A DNA stretch of 64,000 nucleotides from Roridomyces roridus (Eukaryota > Basidiomycota > Agaricomycetes > Agaricales > Mycenaceae), in contig JARKIF010000079.1 in NCBI GenBank assembly GCA_029378245.1, positions 62,001-126,000 on the forward strand. Direction: 5' to 3'. The notes under the pieces were generated by a model. It ran no database searches, was not told the DNA's origin, and saw nothing but the letters and a program-made list of their open reading frames with translations. This document shows positions 11,170-20,480 of the stretch, piece after piece. Numbering within the stretch: position 1 is the stretch's first letter; each line of letters begins with the position of its first letter. The position numbers and the translations under genes were made by a program.

Positions 11170-12443
11170 ATGTTGAGCACTGCTCGCTTCCCCCAGGAGT
11201 TATGGGACGAAATTATCGACCAGATGGCCGGAAACTTTGACGAGCATCACAACATGGCCCATCTGAAATGCGCTTCCCTAGCTGCCCGCTGTTTCGTTCA
11301 GCGCGCACAAATCTACATATTCCGCTCCATCTCAATCCAGAAATCTCCGCCAATGGAGCCCATAGTCCATGCGGAGCGTCTGTTGGATGTGATGGCCTGG
11401 TCTCCGCATTTGATTCCCTACGTACAATACCTCCATGTCCATGCCGGGGACTCTCGCAGTCTCTACGCTATCGCGCAAGTTGCCTGGTCCAATGGGCTTC
11501 AGCTCACATTGACCTCAGTGAAAGCTGCTGCAGGGAGCATCGCCCTTGAAAGTGTTGCGAAACTCGTTGGACTTCCGTCCTTGCGCGGTATCGTCTTCAG
11601 CAGCGGAGAGTGGGATGCAACTCATCTCTGCAATATATTTGCCAGCTGCACCTCTGCCAAACGGCTCACTTTCGTCCAATGCCAGCCTGGCCCTTTGGTC
11701 GCCCCGTTCGTACCACCTACAATGCCCGACACACTTGTACGACCAGAGTGTGTTGCGTTCACCGCCTCCAACCCTATGATCGATCTTGTCCTCGAGTCTA
11801 CATGTCCCGTGGATCTCTCGGCTCTCACTCACCTCAAGCTTGTCGAATTAGACAGCCCCAGGATGAATGCCTTCCTGAGTCGCGTCGGCGGCACGCTCAC
11901 TCGATTGCACCTCAAGGGAAACGGTGAATTCATCTTGCTCTTAATCTAAAACTTGACTAAGAATACTTTATAGATCCCAAGCTCGAGAACCTCAACTTCG
12001 ACCTCCTTCCCAATCTCACTCAAATCGACGCCTTTCAGATATCCGAGCCCTTCATCCACTTCCTCGGCCGTCTTCCGCCCACCAACTGCATAGAGACGAT
12101 CAACGTGTTCAACGACCGCAGAGAGATGGTCAATACACACTCTATGGGCACCATCTCCAAAGAGGCTTTTGAAACCGCAATACTGGAGGCATCACTGCCA
12201 GTTTTGAAGCGCGTCAATGTGCAGATACAAGGGAGGTTGCCGTTTCCCGGTGTGGGGACTTGGTTCAGTCCGTGGGTTTGGGAAGATATTGTCCGTGACG
12301 TCGAGGCGAGTTTGCCGCGGCTTTTTGAGAATGGGCTGCTTGGAGTTGAGCTCGTTCCTTTTCATGTGAGTGGACGGGTTGAAATTGGATGAAGTCATTT
12401 TTGACGCCGCTATTCTTTGTAGGGGTCCACAGTTTTTTGGTAG
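11170..12443 (+). CDS. F-box-like protein (family 1)
   Basis: Exons 11170-11923, 11974-12365 and 12423-12443 (introns 50 and 57 bp) give 388 residues. The F-box-like start is FPQELWDEIIDQMAGN, then ARCFVQRAQIYIFRSI, then leucine-rich repeats and a second exon with LLPNLTQIDAFQIS. The last seven-codon exon encodes GSTVFW and is mirrored by GSTVFL in the copy at 25576, which supports the splice. An in-frame ATG at 10975 would add 65 residues with a strongly hydrophobic stretch (MLFFLLYAMLFSLPLLLA); the start at 11170 is preferred because the paralogue starts there. Its next neighbour is convergent, separated by a transposable element. Confidence 0.8.
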
Positions 12444-12503
12444 TGAGATTACATACAAGATCTGGTGTCGGGGTTGAATATTTAGTCGCAGTTGCTCTTG
12501 ACA

Positions 12504-14048
12504 TATGGCGCTCCGTTTGGAAAAAAATTCATCTCACACATATTCGTGCCATATCATATATATGTTGGGTGTGCGCATATTTCCAGAGAAGCATCTCAGA
12601 ATTCTGGCTAGCAAATCACTGCATATCTCATATATGTTCGGAGGTGCATCTAATATATATTACTTGGGCCGGACGAGCAACCTGTAACCATCTGCCGAAG
12701 TCGAGATCAGCGATGAGCGGGCTGCCCCGCCGGTCGTCGCCGCGGATACCGCTCAGACGGCGGTATTGCCTCGGTCATTCCCTGAACTCCGAAACTTTTC
12801 TGCCGCCATCATCATTTTGCCACTCTTGTGCCACTGATTCGGCAAGTTGCCGAGTGACCCAGCGATCAGATCGCGATGGCCAAGCCGCTGACCGCTGTTA
12901 CTGCGGCCCTCCTCATCCACCGCCGACTTCTGAATATCTTTGCCGTGAACACCAGCAGGAGGTTTCCCGAAGGCTCAACGAAGGCTGCAGTTTTTTTTTT
13001 TTTTTCGCGGGCTTTAGGAAAATTGAAACAACCGACGCGACGCCGCCCTGGAGCGGCATCCCGACAAAACGTCCGGCAGGCCATCCCGCACTGCATTCCG
13101 CGGGCTTGTAGGCACAGCCTGTGCCTAGGGGTGTAGGCACAGTTGGGCACATTTAAGGTTAGACTCAGCTGAGTTCAATGAATATACCTGTTCCTACCGA
13201 ATCGTGGCTCAGTTCCGTTGTTGTAAATGTCCGCAGAGTTGCCAGGCGCGCTCTGGTGAGTTGACAGAACATGAGAAATTCATTTGACATCGATCTGACT
13301 GTCATGGGAGCGTGCCACGGCGATCTCTGCCCACGCTTTCTTCACCTCCTCAGGCCTTAGCGCTCAACTCAGTCTTCACCAATTCACCGCTCATGACTGG
13401 GAAACCATCCAACGGCAACAAGCTTCCCTGGCAGCGCGACGCAGCCGCGGAGGATCAGCGCGCACCGAATCGCCCTAGCACCAATTCTTCCGAAGCGCCG
13501 ACTGCGTCTGTTTCTCGTGGATCCTCCGCCATTTCCGCTCGCTCCAGAGCTTCAGTTCTCGCAGGACGCGGATGTGCATCGTCTCGTTCTGGTTGTCGGG
13601 TTGAGCCTGAGGGCCGCAGTGTCGAAGACTCGGAGATCATGAATAAACTTTGAGTGCTCTCACACTGTCTATGTAGTGTATGGTTTCACGGCCGAGGCGT
13701 GCGTCGTTGAGTGGCTGGGGAGGAGGCCAGAGGGCAAGGCACAGTTGGCAGTGGGGATAGGCTCAGCGTAGGCAGAGGGTCGGAACACTTAGGCATAGTT
13801 TCAATTTTTTCGCTTAGGCACAGCCCAAAATGATGTGCCTAATGCGGTTGGCACATGTCGGTAACGCTAGGCACAGCCATGCCCACGCGGGTGCGGAATG
13901 CAGTGCCGCTCGTCGTTAGTGCAAATATGGTCATACATATGGATTCCTTTGAGTGGATTGTCGGACACAAATATGAGAGCCGGCATCTCAGAAATATGGG
14001 AGTGGCACATATAAGAGAGATGATTTATTTTCCAAACGGAGCGCCATA
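12504..14048. mobile_element. Non-autonomous terminal-inverted-repeat element, 1.5 kb
   Basis: The left end TATGGCGCTCCGTTTGG and right end CCAAACGGAGCGCCATA are inverted copies. Weaker inverted similarity continues for about 60-70 bp (ATCATCTC..., ATATTTC...GCATCTCAGAA). Both ends are flanked by CTTGACA (12497-12503 and 14049-14055), a 7-bp target-site duplication. The interior holds a second, weaker inverted pair (GCACTGCATTCCGC near 13088 and its complement near 13890) and repeats of GGCACAG. No transposase-like reading frame was seen. It sits between two convergent F-box-like genes. The paralogous gap at 26811-26997 is 187 bp and lacks it, so the insertion came after the duplication or was never copied. 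Superfamily is uncertain. Confidence 0.75.
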
Positions 14049-14286
14049 CTTGACATCGACGCGAGATGACTTGTAAAATTTAGCCGGCAACGCACTCCAT
14101 CCAATACCGCGAATCCAGCAAATCAAATTCTTCCCGGCTACATTCCGTCCACTTTCATCGAGGCTATTCCAGCTAATGAAGATGAGCAGTATTCGGTCGA
14201 GTATCTCCGTCGAAAGTCTCTTAGTTTTGTGAAGGCGGAACACGGTAGTTCATAGATCTCTCGACTGTCCGGACACGAATACATGA

Positions 14287-15548
14287 TTAGTCCTCGACCT
14301 CAAATTCAGCCTCTGCATCAAATTCTTCCCGGCTACATTCCTCCCACCTTCGGCCGACTTTGACCCAAGCTATTTCACCTATCAAGTAGAAACGATGAGA
14401 AACATTATGGTTGGTGCATGAATAGCATGAATAGGCTTCTCACAAAAGCAGCAGCCTCTCAGAGTCGCAGAGGCATTCGTCCAAGTTTCTAAAACCTCTC
14501 GCTCGTCACCAACGCCAATAACCGAACGTTGGTCCTCTCCGCCATGATCCACCACCAGATATGCGAGACGCTCAAATCGCGGCAGGCACATGGTAATGTC
14601 GTTCACCACTGCCTGTATAAACAATCGCTGTAAGCGCCAACTTGAGGGCTTGGAATCGAAAGCCTCTTACCCCGGTAGCATCCCAGGAGTGCAGTTTTAA
14701 TTTTTGCAAGTGCGGCATGTAATTGGATAAATGGATAATAGCCTCGGAAATTTTCCTTGCGCGGAGACACCTGATGGAAAAATTCGCAAGATTGGGGCTG
14801 GTCTGCGCACTGAGTTTCTCGATGAGTCTTGGGGTCTGTTCGAGCCAACCGGTTCGAACAGATTGAAGACTGTGCTTCGAGAAAGCAAAAAGCAGCCGCG
14901 GTGTCCCCTGGTAACACTGCAGATTGGGCAAAAGAGCACCCTCTTGCACGGGGTCTTCTCCATCATGATCAACGGCCCACAGACAGAGATGGGTTATTGT
15001 CGGGTGGCGACTCAAAAACTTCTCTATATGGAGGTTCCACTCGGTAGCCCGGAATCCTAAGGAGCACGACAAAAGGTTGGGAAATCTGACCCTAGCGAGG
15101 CAGAAGACCACGCTTAATGGGCGACAGTCTTCAATAGCCAAGTGCTCCAAATGTCGCATGAGGCGCAAGGGTTCGATCAACAAAACTTCGGCGGGGATGA
15201 CGGTGGTATACCTTGGGTGGCGGGAAATTGATCAGTTTCGTGCCAAGTCTGAAGCGGAGCTCAAACGCACCGGCTTATGCAGGTCAAGGATCGCACTGAG
15301 TCTGCTCGTTCAGGACTCTGCATGATCGTGGTACAGAACGCCTTAAAGGCTTCCTGTCTGCACGGGTCTGTGTGTAGGACTACTGTTCGGTTGAGAGTGG
15401 GCAATGCCAGGGCATGGAAGAGTTTGGAGACGCGGCAGAGGGTCGATTGGTCAGATTTGGGGACATTTTGGATTATTTCGGTGAGGACTTCGTGGGGGAG
15501 CCATCGTGTTATGCGCATATAGGCCTTTTGCGCGCTTCGAGTCCGCAT
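14287..15548 (-). CDS. F-box-like protein (family 2, MRTRSAQK type)
   Basis: Four exons: 15548-15271, 15211-14671, 14612-14444 and 14378-14287. The introns are 58-65 bp and the product has 359 residues. Structure: MRTRSAQKAYMRITRWLPHE, then the F-box-like helix VLTEIIQNVPKSDQSTLCRV and SKLFHALALPTLNRTVVL. A long leucine-rich region follows (LMRHLEHLAIEDCRPLSVV, FLSRHPTITHLCLW) and a conserved end, RRWEECSREEFDAEAEFEVE. Five copies lie in the window, all on the minus strand, and the first two introns fall at the same places in each of the four intact ones. Predicted role: SCF substrate adaptor (class knowledge, not proven). The divergent partner at 15739 shares its upstream region. Confidence 0.8.
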
Positions 15549-15738
15549 ATTCGAGCCAAGGTGGTGGTCGTGGACAAGAGGCGAATGATGGCCATCAAAG
15601 GTCTCCTCTTGCCATGTCGGTCCTCGAGCTTTTTTCTTCCCCACCCTCGCAGGTCGCCTCTGCCAGACAGCGCACTACTCAAATGTATTCAATTAAAATA
15701 GGATCTCCTCTCCGTCAACACACAGCTTCGGTCTCACC
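15549..15738. promoter_or_regulatory. Divergent promoter of the family-2 / family-3 pair
   Basis: The region is 190 bp between the start codons of two opposite F-box-like genes. It is recognisably conserved in the other copies at 28229-28434, 32823-33012 and, more weakly, 35447-35740. Shared blocks include GCCAAGGTGGTGGT, AGGCGAATGATGGCCATCA and TCCTCTTGCCATG. The conserved middle may include the core promoters and regulatory sites of both genes. Confidence 0.55.
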
Positions 15739-16736
15739 ATGAACAAGATTCAAGCCAGGGTACGGCGACCAGGCATGCTAGTTTGACCAAATCTGACTCT
15801 ATCTCAGGTCAAACGTGCCTTTCAGCGGCGCTCGCGGGCACCCCCACCACCTGTCCCTGCACCTGCCCCTGCAGCACCACGTGAAACGATCACAGGCGAC
15901 CCGAGGCTACCACCGGAGCTTGAGCGCGAGATTTTCGAGCTTGTGGTGGCCACGGACTTTCCATCGGGCTATTGGTCGCACCAGCATGTTGGGGACACCA
16001 CGTTGGTCCTACCACAGGTGTGTCGGAGAGTCCAGAGCTGGTGAGCAGCCGCCTCAGTCGCTCCATGTCTGTCGTGTAACAAGGGCCGCACAGGATCGAG
16101 CCCTTTATCTACGAGCGTGTCGCGTTGCTGCAGAACTACAATGGCAGGGGCCCCATCTCGTCGTTCCTTGCCACGGTCGATGCCCGGCCAGCCACCTTCT
16201 TTGCGGCACACATCAAGCATCTCTATCTCGACCGCATGGTGCCCCTCTATGCCGTCCAGCGCATCCTCAGCGTTTGCACCGGCGTCGTGAGCTTCGGGTG
16301 CCACCATCCATACACTGCCCTTGCTCCCATCTTGTCCTCGCTCCCCCTGAGACGTCTCCTCGTCTCAGAGCTATCCTCGGCCTCTCCTCCTCTCTCCCTG
16401 CCTCAGCTTCCACCACCCTCGCTCACCTCCCATCGCTCACCCATCTGGCTGTCGACTACTCTGCCCTCCCCGACCCCGAGGCGCCAGGCATGGGCTCAGC
16501 GCTCAGCACTCAAATGGTTCCTCACCGCCGCTCCCCACGCGCGCTGCCTCGTCCTCCTCACGGGAGCCAAGACCGAATACCGCTGGGTGCTGCAGCGGCT
16601 TCGTGATGATGCTTTTGTCGATAAGCGGGTGTATGTGCATCTGGGCCCGGTGGGAGATGGCCCGTGGCATGCGTGGAGTTGGAGGTTGCCGGATTGTTTT
16701 GATGTCGCGGAGAGGGAACTTCAGCGGCGGCGTTAG
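15739..16736 (+). CDS. F-box-like protein (family 3, PRLPPELEREIFEL type)
   Basis: Exons 15739-15759, 15808-16040 and 16094-16736 (introns 48 and 53 bp) give about 298 residues. A seven-residue first exon (MNKIQAR) is followed by a Pro/Ala-rich linker. Then comes the F-box-like core RLPPELEREIFELVV...VCRRVQSWIEPFIYERV, typical of a large agaricomycete family. Later segments are ARPATFFAAHIKHLYLDRM, VSFGCHHPYTALAPIL and LVLLTGAKTEYRW, ending WRLPDCFDVAERELQRRR. Compared with the copies at 28435 and 33013, about 45 codons (near 16375-16505) are read out of frame between two indels that cancel. It is the only one of four copies that stays open from start to stop. Confidence 0.7.
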
Positions 16737-17427
16737 GGGGAGGGCTCCCGGCTGGTCAAGCTGGGAACATCCGCAGCACTGGCGGAATGCTTCGTGGACG
16801 GGGGATGCGGCGGGATGAAGGTCATGTGTTTGTCTGTCGTCCGCCCGCCGATAGGCTCGCTCCAATAGCTTGGGTATCTTCTGGGCAGAGAATCCATGAT
16901 GCCTTCGATTCACTTCTGTCTTTGAGCGAAGCATCACGGGATCTCCTTTGGGGTTTACAAGGAGCTCGAAGCCACCTATATCGGATTTATAAGGGTTGGA
17001 ACAGACTGCTTGTCCTTCGCCTGCGCCATGGGTTTGTTGGTGAACCCAGCGCATAGCTGGAAAGGAATTGACGGTTGAACTTGGGTAGCCGCGTTCACTC
17101 TCAAGCATCCCGACTTGGAGCTGACCTCACGCTTCTTTTGCGCCACTCATCTGATCCGTACCCGTACTTGTGCGACCCGCGGGTCCATTTCTGCGGGTTT
17201 CAGTCGTACGGGTCTGGACCCGTTTCTAAACCTACTCGCAAAGCACACGAGATTTACGAAAGGGTGGGGTGGCAAGGTATGTATGGTGAACCCGCATAGT
17301 ATGCCCACTATTTCTAGCATAGGAGCACGCCTTACAAGGGCACCTGCATTTAGCATGAGAAGCGCTCCGTTCAAAAGTATAACAGGGTTGCATTTTGCCC
17401 CAAACACCCACCATTCCAATATCGAGC
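16737..17427. other. Intergenic, no gene seen
   Basis: This lies between the F-box-like gene and the aminotransferase. Reading frames here are antisense shadows or short, and no repeat was recognised. Confidence 0.5.
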
Positions 17428-18414
17428 ATGACGCCTTACATCGCAGGTCAGACTCTTGGCCCCCGCTGCCTTATATTAGCAGGCTCAGAATTTATTATAG
17501 GCGACGACGTTCCTCCCCTTCATGACCTCGCAGGGAAGATCTGGATCGACGGCAACATAGTCGCTGGATCAGAAGCGAATGTTCACGTCTTGGGCCATAG
17601 CAGCCAGTACGGCGAGACCATTTTCGAGGGCATCCGCATCTACAACGGCAACCCCTTTCTCGTAGAGGACCATATCGAACGGCTTTTCGCGGGGATGGCC
17701 GCTTATCAATATCCCTATATTCCTTTCACCCTCGCGCAGATCTCTCAAGCTTGTGTCGCGGTCGCTGCTGCAAACGGGCTTACCGAGGGATATATCCGTC
17801 CTATCGCGTATCTTGGCTCAGAAGATATTCTCGTGGCGGGATCAAGATGCAAAGTTCACATCGCCATTGCCGCGGTCCCATTGGCTTCGGTGCTTGATGG
17901 AGATCAGGCGCTGATGCTCGCCACTCAGCGTCGCGCGTCCGCCCGCTGCATGCTGGTACACACCAAAAGCGCGGCCATGTTTGCAGCCGGCCGTCTTGCG
18001 AAGCTCGAGGCTCTTCGCCGGAATTTCACTGATGCCCTTTTCCTCGACGAGATGGATCGTATCGCCGACAGCACCGTCACAAACATATTTTTTGTCGCCG
18101 GACACGTTCTGTACACTCCTCCGGCCGAAAACATTCTTCCCGGGATCACCCAGCGGGTGGTCTTCAAACTCGCGACGATACTCGGTTTCCGAGTCGTCAT
18201 CGAGCACATCATGCTCGACGAACTCGGTAGATTCACGGAAGCCTTCGTCTGTGGTACCGCGGCAGAGATCCAAGTTGTCACCCGGATCGAACAACATATT
18301 TACGCGCGGGGTCCGGTCGCTGCGCTGATCATCGCGGCATATGTGGAGCTAGTTTTGAAGTCGCCTGCTGAAGTGGACAGGGTCCTCAACGAGGGAGTTC
18401 GGGCGAAGATGTGA
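17428..18414 (+). CDS. Branched-chain amino acid aminotransferase-like protein (class IV PLP, bacterial type)
   Basis: A single intronless exon of 328 residues from ATG 17428. The family reaction is PLP-dependent transfer between Leu/Ile/Val and 2-oxoglutarate. Family motifs are in order: KIWIDGNIV, EANVHVLGHSSQYGETIFEG, DHIERLF, GYIRPIAYLG, then HTKSAAMFAAGRLAKLEALR with a Lys at the expected Schiff-base position. NIFFVAGHVLYTPP and NILPGITQRVV follow, and FVCGTAAEIQVV completes the cofactor pocket. The order and length fit IlvE-type enzymes of bacteria rather than mitochondrial fungal BCATs, and no targeting peptide is seen. Two positions are odd: GGNY after the Lys is SAAMF here, and the usual Glu before the NIF block is Asp (IADSTVTNIF). 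Activity or substrate may therefore have changed. Confidence 0.8.
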   Translation: MTPYIAGQTLGPRCLILAGSEFIIGDDVPPLHDLAGKIWIDGNIVAGSEANVHVLGHSSQYGETIFEGIRIYNGNPFLVEDHIERLFAGMAAYQYPYIPFTLAQISQACVAVAAANGLTEGYIRPIAYLGSEDILVAGSRCKVHIAIAAVPLASVLDGDQALMLATQRRASARCMLVHTKSAAMFAAGRLAKLEALRRNFTDALFLDEMDRIADSTVTNIFFVAGHVLYTPPAENILPGITQRVVFKLATILGFRVVIEHIMLDELGRFTEAFVCGTAAEIQVVTRIEQHIYARGPVAALIIAAYVELVLKSPAEVDRVLNEGVRAKM

Positions 18415-18563
18415 AATATCTTCCGGGGCGTACGGCACGTACTTATTGCCTTTCATTCTCACAGTACCTATACTTCTATGACCAGTGGTGTGTATATATG
18501 TTCTTCAAACACGTACGTATACTGTTGTAAAATGTGGGGGAAAATTCGTGAATATATGGATTA

Positions 18564-18721
18564 ATGAAGAGTCTCCGCCCTCGCGATCGGATAGCTCCAA
18601 CACGGCGCCGGCGAATGGAGATGGGGCCAGGGCCCAAGAGGGAGTGGAGGGCCAGGACCCGTTGAGGACTTTTGGACAAGATGTTGTCACGCTCCCTCCT
18701 GCATATCGCTCGACTTGTTAG
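18564..18721 (+). pseudogene. 3' fragment of a one-helix membrane protein gene
   Basis: It encodes NEESPPSRSDSSNTAPAN...TLPPAYRSTC followed by a stop, matching the last 50 codons of the gene at 38812-40079. The match starts abruptly at about 18564, so this is the broken left edge of a segmental duplication (18566-20450 against 39918-41825). The upstream exons are absent. Confidence 0.8.
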
Positions 18722-18933
18722 GACTGCATGGTCGCATTTTGGTTCAAATCCTTCGAGAGTCGGCTTGAAGTCGTCTCTTGCATTGGAGCTGAGTCTCCCG
18801 GCATCCATTCAAGTATTAAATTGCAGGGATACTTTAAAAGTACACACAAGATACACATTAGTACAGAATACCCAACCATTACTAGTACGACATCGCCGAC
18901 TGATTCGATTCCCATAACAGCGCCAAGATGCAT

Positions 18934-19503
18934 TCACCACCCAAGGCCGCCGCCATATCCGAGTCCACCGAATCCACCACGCCCGAATCCGCCAAATCCA
19001 CCACCCAAGCCTCCGAGCCCGAACCCGCCGTCGCCCAATCCTCCGAGGTCAAAACCGTCCTCGCCGAATTCTCCGAGGCCAAAGCCCTCGTCACCGAACC
19101 CTCCCAAGCCAAAACCACCATCGCCGAACCCTCCCAAGCCAAAGCCGCCGTCACCCAATCCTCCCAAGCCGAAGCCGCCATCACCGAGTCCTCCGAGGCC
19201 AAGGCCTCCAAGTCCAAAGCCTTCCTCGCCAAACCAAAACTCCCCACCGCCGAAACCAAACTCTCCGCCGCCGCGGCCGAATCCGAGTCCTCCCAACCCG
19301 CGGTCGCCGCCGAAGAAGTTTTCCTTGGGATCCGCGTCCTGGTCACTCTGGGCATCTGGAGCGGTGGCGGGGGGAGGCACCGCTGGCCCGGGATTGGCAA
19401 CAGCCCCGATATGTGGGTCTGCATCTCCTGCAACTGGCAGTGCGAGGGCCACCGAGGAAGCGAGGGAAAGGAGTGCAGTGATGATGGTGGTTGAGAAATG
19501 CAT
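18934..19503 (-). CDS. Secreted glycine-rich repeat protein
   Basis: A single exon of 189 residues from ATG 19503. The N-terminus MHFSTTIITALLSLASSVAL is a clear signal peptide, followed by a short Pro/Ala-rich region to about residue 60. The rest is a run of imperfect repeats of the form GFGLGGFGDG or GLGGLGDG, ending GGFGGLGYGGGLGW. There are no cysteines, so it is not a hydrophobin. Glycine-rich secreted proteins of this kind are often cell-wall or adhesive components; the role here is inference. A second copy at 40284-40882 is frame-shifted inside the repeats. Confidence 0.75.
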   Translation of the reverse strand: MHFSTTIITALLSLASSVALALPVAGDADPHIGAVANPGPAVPPPATAPDAQSDQDADPKENFFGGDRGLGGLGFGRGGGEFGFGGGEFWFGEEGFGLGGLGLGGLGDGGFGLGGLGDGGFGLGGFGDGGFGLGGFGDEGFGLGEFGEDGFDLGGLGDGGFGLGGLGGGFGGFGRGGFGGLGYGGGLGW

Positions 19504-20315
19504 TTCGATATATGTGTTGGGTTGTTGGTTCGTTTATTCGAAGGCTGAGTCGCTGAACAACTGGGAAGCGGCGCAGGGTTTGTACTTCACTGGAAAGATC
19601 CAGATACATGATTGGAAGCCTCGGCCTAGCTTCCTTTGACTGTCATATTGCACATATGGTACTTGACCACATGTAACTGGTATTCTTGAACACTTTAGTT
19701 GGAATTTACAATTTACGTCTTATTCACACAGAGACTCTGGTACCAGGAAGTTCTCAGTCTGAGATATGTCGTCGTCGGAGTCGACAATGGACATCTCTTG
19801 GATCGGCCCCGGGCAGCCCATTTTCAGCGGCGTCTTTTGTTCGTTTCTCGAATCTCACCAGCACCCGCCTTTTCTCTGACACATCGTGTCAAGGCTTTTT
19901 CTGGCCTTCTGGGAACTCATTTACCCAGCTACAATCGATTTACATCGTGTTCAGTTTTCCATACGCAGGCCATCATGGTTGGGGATCATTATTGACTCTA
20001 GATCTATTGCAATTACGCCGCTCTCAAAGTTCGGAATGAAGCTAACTACCATCTGCACAGTCAATTAAGATTCATGTTCGAACCCAATTACCGCAGTGGC
20101 GTCATTTCAACCGTGAGAAGGGAAGCGATGGATGCTTGCGGGGATCAAATTACGCTTCACCTCGCCGTCGAGATGATGCAATAAAGATACCTGGTACTCA
20201 GAATTCTTCAGAAACATGATCCACAATTTATATACGATGGAAATAATTCCGACAGCGCAGAACATTTGACAAATCGCGGGATTGAACGCATGTGGAAGAA
20301 AACAAAACAACCACG
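19504..20315. other. Intergenic spacer inside duplication D1
   Basis: No gene was recognised. The spacer is alignable with 40883-41671, so its identity follows from shared descent, not visible coding constraint. Confidence 0.6.
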
Positions 20316-20396
20316 TGACCACCGCAGGGGTCGAACCTGCAATCTCCTGATAACAAAGATTCGTAGTCAGACGCGATGCCATTTCGCCAGGCGGCC
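20316..20396 (-). tRNA. tRNA-Arg(ACG) with 9-nt intron
   Basis: The reverse strand reads GGCCGCC...GGTGGTCA. The acceptor stem pairs 7/7 with G-U wobbles. The D arm is GCGA/TCGC, the anticodon stem TCTGA/TCAGG, and the loop CTACGAA has anticodon ACG. The T arm is GCAGG TTCGACC CCTGC. An extra stretch of about 9 nt lies one base 3' of the anticodon, the canonical nuclear tRNA intron site. The mature length is about 72. Other copies are at 41672-41756 and 51052-51136. Confidence 0.9.
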
Positions 20397-20480
20397 ATGC
20401 AGCAATCTGTCTTTCGAGAAATTCCGAAAACACTCTCAACAAATTTCTGCTATTAAAATTCTATGTACACGGGCGCAGCA

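Larger units (their letters stand above)
18566..20450 (+). repeat. Segmental duplication D1, copy 1
   Basis: The sequence is co-linear with 39918-41825: membrane-protein 3' end, glycine-rich gene, intergenic spacer and tRNA-Arg. The copies differ by point changes and small indels throughout. The duplication is direct, about 1.9 kb long and about 21 kb from its partner. Confidence 0.85.

Noticed and set aside
12865..13150. Open frames inside the 12.5-14.0-kb element as transposase
   Set aside because: Short, overlapping on both strands, no catalytic motif. The poly-T tract near 12992 is simple sequence.
15815..16606. 263-codon plus-strand frame over the family-3 gene
   Set aside because: Its first half is out of frame with the F-box core. 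It only partly coincides with the ancestral frame between the two compensating indels.
18728..19639. Proline-rich 303-codon plus-strand frame (and a similar one at 40278-41060)
   Set aside because: It is the exact antisense of the glycine-rich repeat gene. Gly codons read backwards give Pro, and the minus frame has the signal peptide.
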